In this document: positions 58,136 to 64,000 of the stretch, one piece after another
Layout: every line of letters begins with the position of its first letter
Numbering within the stretch: position 1 is the first letter of the stretch
DNA from: Acetivibrio clariflavus DSM 19732
GTDB lineage: Bacteria > Bacillota > Clostridia > Acetivibrionales > Acetivibrionaceae
Reading direction: 5' to 3'
NCBI RefSeq assembly: GCF_000237085.1
Contig: NC_016627.1
Location: 1,896,118 to 1,960,117 of the forward strand
DNA length: 64,000 nucleotides
Notes under the pieces: generated by a model
Database searches by the model: none
Seen by the model: the letters and a program-made list of their open reading frames with translations, nothing else
What the model was told of the DNA's origin: nothing
Translations under genes and position numbers: made by a program

Positions 58136-59010
58136 TGGAATCCATCAACAAACTATCATATATTCAAAAACTCAGGACTTATAAACGAGACCCCAGATCG
58201 CTAGTTTTATTCCTTTTAGTAATTGTATCAACAATTCTTACGATTGGGCTTTTGCTTTTTTTGATTGGGTATATCATGATCAAGGGAATCCCCCATATCA
58301 AGCCTGAATTGTTTCAGTGGAAATACAACACCTTAAACGTGTCGCTGATGCCTGCTTTAATTAATACTGTTATCATAACGATCATTTCGCTTCTGATTGC
58401 GGCGCCAATAGGAATTTTTTCTGCCATTTATCTGGTTGAATACGCAAAAAAAGGCAACAAGTTGGTTGCTATAATCAGAATTACTGCAGAAACACTGTCA
58501 GGGATTCCGTCAATCGTTTACGGTCTGTTTGGCTTGCTGTTCTTTGTAACCGCTCTTGGTTGGGGAATGTCTCTCCTGGCAGGGGCATTCACACTGTCAA
58601 TCATGATTCTGCCACTTATTATGCGTACCACTGAGGAAGCATTAAAAGCAGTTCCTAATTCGTATCGGGAAGGCAGTTATGGGCTGGGCGCAGGAAAGCT
58701 AAGGACTGTATTTAAAATCGTTTTACCCTCTGCAATGCCTGGCATTTTGGCCGGTGTTATCCTGGGCATCGGAAGGATTGTAGGAGAAAGCGCCGCGTTA
58801 ATTTATACGGCTGGAACTGTTGCTGAAATACCAAAGGGCAGCGATTTTCTGTTCGATTCTACCCGTACATTATCGGTTCATATGTATGCTCTTGCCAGTG
58901 AAGGGCTATATGTAAACCAGTCTTACGCAACTGCTGTTATACTATTAATTATTGTTGTATTGATTAACTACCTATCAGGGTTTATATCAAAGAAACTTTC
59001 AAAAGTCTAA
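58135..59010 (+). CDS. pstA: phosphate ABC permease PstA
   Basis: 291 residues with about six membrane helices; GIPSIVYGLFGLLF and the EAA-like loop EGSYGLGAGKLRTVFKIVLP mark it as PstA. Start shares one base with the pstC stop. A 109-base gap separates it from pstB. Confidence 0.95.
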   Translation: MESINKLSYIQKLRTYKRDPRSLVLFLLVIVSTILTIGLLLFLIGYIMIKGIPHIKPELFQWKYNTLNVSLMPALINTVIITIISLLIAAPIGIFSAIYLVEYAKKGNKLVAIIRITAETLSGIPSIVYGLFGLLFFVTALGWGMSLLAGAFTLSIMILPLIMRTTEEALKAVPNSYREGSYGLGAGKLRTVFKIVLPSAMPGILAGVILGIGRIVGESAALIYTAGTVAEIPKGSDFLFDSTRTLSVHMYALASEGLYVNQSYATAVILLIIVVLINYLSGFISKKLSKV

Positions 59011-59119
59011 AAAGCCATTTGAAAGGCATTTGGTAATAATTGATGCCAAGGGCCAGACATTAGATGCAAGGCACTAAATATTAGACTTTTGTTACCGGAA
59101 GACATGGAGGTAGAAAAAA

Positions 59120-59869
59120 ATGGATAAGATTTGTATAAAAAATCTGGATTTATATTACGGCGATTTTCAGGCGCTGAAGAAAATCAACCTGAATATAAAA
59201 GCAAATGAGATTACAGCCTTTATCGGGCCATCAGGCTGCGGAAAATCTACGCTTTTAAAATGCCTGAACCGAATGAATGACATTGTTGAAGGTTGCAGGA
59301 TAACTGGTAAGGTCCTCCTGGATGGTGAAGACATTTACGGTGATATAGATATCAACCTGCTTCGAAAACGGGTGGGAATGGTTTTCCAAAAGCCCAATCC
59401 TTTTCCTATGAGTGTGTATGATAATGTGGCATTCGGGCCACGTACACATGGCATAAAATCAAAAATCAAACTGGACGATATAGTGGAACGGTCGCTCAGG
59501 CAGGCCGCAATATGGGATGAATTAAAGAGCCGCTTAAAAAAGAGTGCTTTGGAACTCTCTGGTGGTCAGCAGCAAAGACTCTGTATTGCGAGGGCATTGG
59601 CGGTACAGCCGGAAGTTTTATTGATGGATGAACCTACGTCAGCTTTGGATCCTATCTCAACATCCAAAATTGAAGACCTTGTTGTTGAGTTAAAAAAAGA
59701 TTATACTATTATTATAGTTACCCATAATATGCAACAGGCGGTACGCATTGCAGATAGTGTAGCTTTTTTTTTAAATGGAGAAGTGATAGAATATGCAAGA
59801 GCGGAGAAACTGTTCTATATGCCACAGGATAAACGCACAGAGGACTATATAACCGGGAGGTTTGGGTAA
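59120..59869 (+). CDS. pstB: phosphate ABC ATPase PstB
   Basis: 249 residues: Walker [10 protein letters not shown] (about 37-45), Q-loop [11 protein letters not shown], signature LSGGQQQR (about 149-156), Walker [13 protein letters not shown], and H-loop VTHNM. GGAGG precedes the ATG. The stop overlaps the phoU start by one base. Confidence 0.97.
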   Translation: MDKICIKNLDLYYGDFQALKKINLNIKANEITAFIGPSGCGKSTLLKCLNRMNDIVEGCRITGKVLLDGEDIYGDIDINLLRKRVGMVFQKPNPFPMSVYDNVAFGPRTHGIKSKIKLDDIVERSLRQAAIWDELKSRLKKSALELSGGQQQRLCIARALAVQPEVLLMDEPTSALDPISTSKIEDLVVELKKDYTIIIVTHNMQQAVRIADSVAFFLNGEVIEYARAEKLFYMPQDKRTEDYITGRFG

Positions 59870-60519
59870 TGAGTAATAAATTTGATGAACAACTGGACCT
59901 TTTAAAGACTCAGATGATACAAATGGGTGCATTGTGCGAAGAAGCCATAGCAAGTGCAACAAAAGCGCTTATCAACGGAGATATGGAACTTGCCAAAAAA
60001 GTAATAACTAAAGATGAGGACATAGATAACAAGGAAAAGGAGATTGAAAGCATTTGTCTCAAATTGCTTCTACAGTTTCAGCCGGTTGCCAGGGATTTAC
60101 GGCAGATTTCTTCTGCTCTAAAGATAATAACAGATATGGAACGAATTGGTGACCAAGCTGCAGATATTTCAGAAATTATCAGGCTTGCAAATATAAAGTC
60201 TGCAAATAACATAAGTCATATAGCAAACATGGCAAAGGCTACGATAAAAATGGTTACCGACAGTATTGATGCGTATGTACAACAGGATTTAAAACTTGCA
60301 AAAGCGGTAATAGATTACGATGATGTAGTAGACAATCTGTTTAATGATGTAAAAGCGGATATAATCAGGCTGATTAATGAAGATACTAAAAATGGTGAAT
60401 TTGCTATTGACCTGATGATGATTGCCAAATATTTTGAACGGATAGGCGATCATGCTACAAATATTGCAGAATGGGTCATATTTTCCATTACCGGCAAGCA
60501 TGTGGAGGAAGAACAATGA
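59869..60519 (+). CDS. phoU: phosphate transport regulator PhoU
   Basis: 216 residues, two PhoU repeats each with a metal-binding E/D-x3-D: DKEKEIES and DMERIGDQAADI (about 92-103), and again KYFERIGDHATNIAEW near 185-200. PhoU links PstB to PhoR to keep the regulon off when phosphate is ample. It overlaps phoB by four bases. Confidence 0.96.
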   Translation: MSNKFDEQLDLLKTQMIQMGALCEEAIASATKALINGDMELAKKVITKDEDIDNKEKEIESICLKLLLQFQPVARDLRQISSALKIITDMERIGDQAADISEIIRLANIKSANNISHIANMAKATIKMVTDSIDAYVQQDLKLAKAVIDYDDVVDNLFNDVKADIIRLINEDTKNGEFAIDLMMIAKYFERIGDHATNIAEWVIFSITGKHVEEEQ

Positions 60520-61190
60520 TCTATTGTGTAGAGGACGATAGAAGCATTCGGGAGCTTATCATATATGCACTGAAATCCAATGGTTATGAGGCTGTAGGCT
60601 TTGACAAAGCTGAGCCATTTTATAAAGAATTGGAAAATAAGCTACCCGATTTAGTATTGCTTGATATCATGTTGCCCGGCGAAGATGGTATTGAAATATT
60701 GAAAAAACTAAAGGCATCACCGAAACTACGAAATATTCCGGTAATCATGCTTACTGCAAAAAGCGCAGAATATGACAAGGTTTTAGGGCTGGACAGTGGA
60801 GCAGATGATTATATTACCAAGCCTTTTGGTATTATGGAGTTCCTTTCCCGTGTCAAAGCAGTTCTCAGAAGATCAGGAAATGTAAGTAATCCATCTGAAA
60901 TATCTGTTGGGCGGATAACGATGTATATTGACAAGCATGTTGTTATAGCAGATGGGAAAGAGGTTGCTCTTACGTTCAAAGAATTTGAGCTTCTAAAATA
61001 CTTAATGGAAAATGCTGGCATTGTGCTGACAAGGGATAAGCTCCTGGAGGAAGTATGGGGATATGAATATGAAGGCGAAACTCGTACTTTGGATGTGCAT
61101 ATCCGTACCCTGCGGCAGAAGCTTGGAGAAGCGGGAGCGGTTATTGAAACGGTGAGAGGGGTTGGCTATAAGATCGGAGGAAAGGCATGA
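60516..61190 (+). CDS. phoB: response regulator PhoB/PhoP (OmpR family)
   Basis: ATG 60516 overlaps the phoU stop; an upstream in-frame GTG-type extension to 60471 lies inside phoU and is rejected. The receiver domain has the DD pair near the N-terminus, the phospho-Asp in VLLDIMLPGEDG (about 51), Thr in TAKS and Lys in YITKPFG. The C-terminal winged helix ends TVRGVGYKI. It should activate pst and its own operon. Confidence 0.95.
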   Translation: MIYCVEDDRSIRELIIYALKSNGYEAVGFDKAEPFYKELENKLPDLVLLDIMLPGEDGIEILKKLKASPKLRNIPVIMLTAKSAEYDKVLGLDSGADDYITKPFGIMEFLSRVKAVLRRSGNVSNPSEISVGRITMYIDKHVVIADGKEVALTFKEFELLKYLMENAGIVLTRDKLLEEVWGYEYEGETRTLDVHIRTLRQKLGEAGAVIETVRGVGYKIGGKA

Positions 61191-62857
61191 AAAAGCGTAT
61201 TTATAAAAGCATGCTGGTGTTGGCCCTTATAATTATTTTACTTACCTCGTTCCTTATAACCGGAGCGATGTACCGGGCATTCTATCTCAGGATGCAGCAA
61301 GAAATCAGGAATGAAGCCATTTTTATATCATCCGCTTACAATCTAATCGGACAAGAGTTTTTTTCTAGCATTGCAGATCAAGAAAGCTCTAGCAGGATTA
61401 CATGGGTAGCTAGTGACGGTACTGTTTTGTTTGATAATATGGCTGATGCAGAAAAGATGGAAAATCACCTCAACAGGCCGGAAATTGCCGATGCGTTGAA
61501 AAACGGATTTGGTGAAGCAGTTCACCTTTCCAAAACTCTAGGAACCCAGACCTTTTATTGGGCTGTCCGACTTAATGACGGCACAGTCCTAAGAGTATCA
61601 GCCACGACTAATAGTGTTTTTAAATCTGTTTTAGGTTTTTTTCCGTATGTCGCTTTAATTACATTGATGGTTATCTTGCTGACCATGATCATTGCCAACC
61701 TGTTGACGAAAAAAATCATTTTTCCTTTGAACAACTTAAATTTGGAGGATCCGTTGTCCAATGATGTCTATGACGAATTATCTCCATTGCTAACTCGCAT
61801 GGCTAAGCAGAATGATCAGATTAAAAGTCAGTTCAAAAAACTGAAAGAGCAGAAGGAAGAGTTTAATGCAATTACGGAGAATATTAGAGAGGGAATCATA
61901 GTTTTAAACAACAAAGGCTTGATATTATTCATAAACAAAAGTGCCGCAGACATATTCAATGTCAGTACTCAGGATATAATTAACAAGCATATATTAACAC
62001 TTGATCGAAGCATAACTCTTCAAAAGGCAATAGAGACAGCTATGGGAGGGCATTTATTTGAGGATATATTTGCCATAGGTGAAAATTCTTTTAATTTACT
62101 GGCTAGCCCTGTTAAGGATGAAGTGGTTGTCAAAGGAGTTATTCTGTTTATATTGGATGTAACAGAAAAACAATCCGCCGAAAAAATGCGCCGTGAGTTT
62201 GCCGCTAATGTGTCGCATGAACTTAAAACGCCTCTCACCTCCATTTTAGGTTACGCAGAGCTTATGAAAAGCGGCATGGTAAAACCTGAAGACATTTCCG
62301 AGTTTTCCGACCGCATATACAACGAAGCAAGGCATCTCATAGACTTGATAGAAGATGTGATACGGATCTCCAGACTGGATGAAAAAAATGTTCAGCTCCC
62401 CTTTGAAGAGATTGATTTATTGGAATTGGCAAAAGAAACAGTCGGCAGATTATCTTCCCTTGCACAGCAGAAACGGATAAAGCTATCAGTCGGCGGTGAT
62501 AACGCGATCATTTTTGGTGTTAGACAAATTCTGGAGGAGATGATCTATAATCTTTGTGATAACGCAATCAAATACAATTATGAAAACGGCAAGGTTGATG
62601 TAAATGTAAAAACTTTCTCCGACCAGGTTGTACTAACCGTAGCCGATAATGGCTTTGGCATTCCGAGGGAGCACCAAAGCCGCGTGTTTGAACGCTTTTA
62701 TAGAATCGACAAGTCCCATTCAAGGGAAACCGGTGGAACTGGTCTGGGCCTTTCTATTGTAAAGCACAGTGCCGAATTCCATAATGCAAAGATTCGATTG
62801 ATGAGCAAGCCTGGAAAGGGTACAACGATTACAGTTATATTTAGTCGTGAACAATAG
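61187..62857 (+). CDS. phoR: phosphate sensor histidine kinase PhoR
   Basis: 556 residues: two membrane helices (about 7-28 and 148-172) enclosing an extracellular sensor domain, a PAS domain (about 225-330, ITENIREGIIVLN), phospho-His in SHELKTPLTSI (His344) and an ATPase domain with N, G1 (DNGFGIP) and G2 (GGTGLGLSI) boxes. ATGA overlap with phoB. This layout is the classical PhoR. Confidence 0.95.
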   Translation: MKKRIYKSMLVLALIIILLTSFLITGAMYRAFYLRMQQEIRNEAIFISSAYNLIGQEFFSSIADQESSSRITWVASDGTVLFDNMADAEKMENHLNRPEIADALKNGFGEAVHLSKTLGTQTFYWAVRLNDGTVLRVSATTNSVFKSVLGFFPYVALITLMVILLTMIIANLLTKKIIFPLNNLNLEDPLSNDVYDELSPLLTRMAKQNDQIKSQFKKLKEQKEEFNAITENIREGIIVLNNKGLILFINKSAADIFNVSTQDIINKHILTLDRSITLQKAIETAMGGHLFEDIFAIGENSFNLLASPVKDEVVVKGVILFILDVTEKQSAEKMRREFAANVSHELKTPLTSILGYAELMKSGMVKPEDISEFSDRIYNEARHLIDLIEDVIRISRLDEKNVQLPFEEIDLLELAKETVGRLSSLAQQKRIKLSVGGDNAIIFGVRQILEEMIYNLCDNAIKYNYENGKVDVNVKTFSDQVVLTVADNGFGIPREHQSRVFERFYRIDKSHSRETGGTGLGLSIVKHSAEFHNAKIRLMSKPGKGTTITVIFSREQ

Positions 62858-63164
62858 AACCGAATAGCACGGTGTTTTGTTGATATGTTTCCGCATACCT
62901 AGATTATTTTAAAAACAACCAAAAACCATTGACATGTTCCCGTAAACGTAAGGTTCAAAAAATCAGCCTAAGACATCAATCCAAGCGGCTCGGGCCATGT
63001 GGAATGTGTGACATTGATATCGAGATGTAAATTTACTGAATTGGTATTTGGCGTTAGATGATTATAAGATATAATAAAATAATAAGATGAGATGGAAGGC
63101 TGAAAGGAAAAGAATCAATTTCTGGATGATGTTTACATGTACACAATTTGTGGAGGTAAGTAAT
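62858..63164. other. intergenic region with a second rlmD/rumA tail fragment
   Basis: Bases 62984-63029 read AGC GGC TCG GGC CAT, then VECVTLISRC and a stop, the same protein tail as at 34854-34887 but without an intron. No larger part of the methyltransferase is present. No other gene is visible. Confidence 0.45.
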
Positions 63165-63704
63165 ATGCAATACGCAATAGAATTGTATTTTGATAAAGTA
63201 ACGGAACAGAAGCTTTTTAATCTGGCAAAAAGAATAGCAGATGAAAAATTGAGTACAAAATTTTTGGAATGGAAAACAAGACCTCACCTTACATTAGCTT
63301 GTTTTAATGATGTGGATGAAGAGAAATGTATTAAACTCTTAATAGAGTTTGCTAAAAGTCATAAGCGAATGCCTGCATGTATTGCTTCTGTAGGAATGTT
63401 TACTGATACAAAGACTATTTTTGTATCGCCTGTGATGAATAGTAGTATGTTTCAGTTTCAGCGAGAATTACACGAATATCTAAATGATTTTGATAAAAAA
63501 GGCTGGGAGTGGTATTGTCCAGATTGTTGGGTTCCACATTGCACCATCGCTCTGACTCGTGATGATGAGGACAGTGTTTTTTATAAGGCAAGCGATTTAA
63601 TATTGCATGAATTCGAAAAAATGTATGGCGAATTCGTTTCGATAGGGTTAGTAAAAATAACAATGCCTGTCGAAGAGATATTTACTATTGAATTAAATAG
63701 ATAA
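63165..63704 (+). CDS. 2H phosphoesterase / 2'-5' RNA ligase-like protein
   Basis: 179 residues from ATG 63165 (GGAGGTAAG upstream; the frame before it lacks a site). Both H-x-T/S motifs are present: RPHLTLAC (about 49-56) and VPHCTIAL (about 123-130). Members are cyclic phosphodiesterases or RNA ligases acting on 2'-5' or 2',3'-cyclic ends. Substrate unknown. Confidence 0.85.
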   Translation: MQYAIELYFDKVTEQKLFNLAKRIADEKLSTKFLEWKTRPHLTLACFNDVDEEKCIKLLIEFAKSHKRMPACIASVGMFTDTKTIFVSPVMNSSMFQFQRELHEYLNDFDKKGWEWYCPDCWVPHCTIALTRDDEDSVFYKASDLILHEFEKMYGEFVSIGLVKITMPVEEIFTIELNR

Positions 63705-63927
63705 TTTCTGTTAATGCAATAGAGGACAGTTTTATGTCTTGGACATCAATTCCGTCAACTCAACCTACGTCAAGACGGTCGTTCTTTTGTCCTACAAAAA
63801 CTCCAGATGATTTTATCTGCGTAAAAATAGACTATAATAGTTAATACAGTTGATAGACAGAGGATGCTTTTGAAACGCAGATGACAGTTATGTTGACTCT
63901 TTTTGTGTTTTTGCTGGAGAGGCTGAA
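63705..63927. other. intergenic region with a copy of the GTCAACTCAACC repeat
   Basis: The repeat GTCAACTCAACCTA lies at 63754-63767. A 16-codon frame, 63881-63931, overlaps the next start and could be a coupling leader, but nothing proves it. Confidence 0.35.
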
Positions 63928-64000
63928 TGAATAATATGTTTTACGGGAAACAGACATCGATTCAGTTAACTAGAGCCTTGTGGAGACGGACAGACTACTG
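63928..64000 (+). CDS. start of an unidentified gene, truncated by the window
   Basis: ATG 63928 follows GGAGAGG; the 24 visible codons read MNNMFYGKQTSIQLTRALW then RRTDY. Too short to name; the beginning is compatible with the N-terminal tail of a mobile-element protein. Confidence 0.4.

Overview
The window is AT-rich DNA from a low-GC, Gram-positive, spore-former-like anaerobe of the clostridial Bacillota. The evidence is strong AGGAGG ribosome sites, TTG and GTG starts, clostridial tRNAs, a FabV-type enoyl reductase, a small YjcZ-like hydrophobic protein, and IS200, IS21 and group II intron elements. A relative of Acetivibrio/Ruminiclostridium is my best guess, by inference only.

Bases 1-31,000 are mostly stable chromosome. 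An IS21-type element interrupts a small gene at the left edge. It is followed by fabV, a radical SAM/SPASM maturase with a candidate peptide substrate, a stalk-domain protein, membrane and cell-wall proteins (3D-domain protein, amidase, VanY-like peptidase), recX, mntP, murD, five tRNAs, a large secreted metallopeptidase-like protein on the minus strand, three tandem M42 aminopeptidases and a beta-CASP nuclease.

Bases 31,000-56,200 are an accessory region. The left part holds small enzymes and clear decay: a GNAT gene with a nonsense codon and a degenerate second copy of part of an enoyl-CoA hydratase gene. A group II intron sits in the 3' tail of an rlmD/rumA-like fragment; its boundaries are supported by exon rejoining and by a perfect 7-base EBS1-IBS1 match. 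Then comes a defence block: a small HTH gene, hsdM, hsdS, a DUF3644 protein with a HEPN-type Rx4H motif, hsdR, an unrecognised 938-residue protein and a 1587-residue DUF1998 helicase. The order hsdM-hsdS-HEPN protein-hsdR copies the E. coli prr locus, where the anticodon nuclease PrrC sits between hsdS and hsdR. The last two genes look like a two-gene Druantia III-type module. The block ends in debris: a frameshifted restriction-helicase tail, an IS200 element, an IS21 element and a truncated large serine recombinase.

Bases 56,200-62,860 are a complete phosphate operon, pstS-pstC-pstA-pstB-phoU-phoB-phoR, behind a terminator and a possible Pho box. Its PstS has the two halves of the usual fold in swapped order. 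A 2H phosphoesterase/2'-5' RNA ligase-like gene and the start of another gene close the window.
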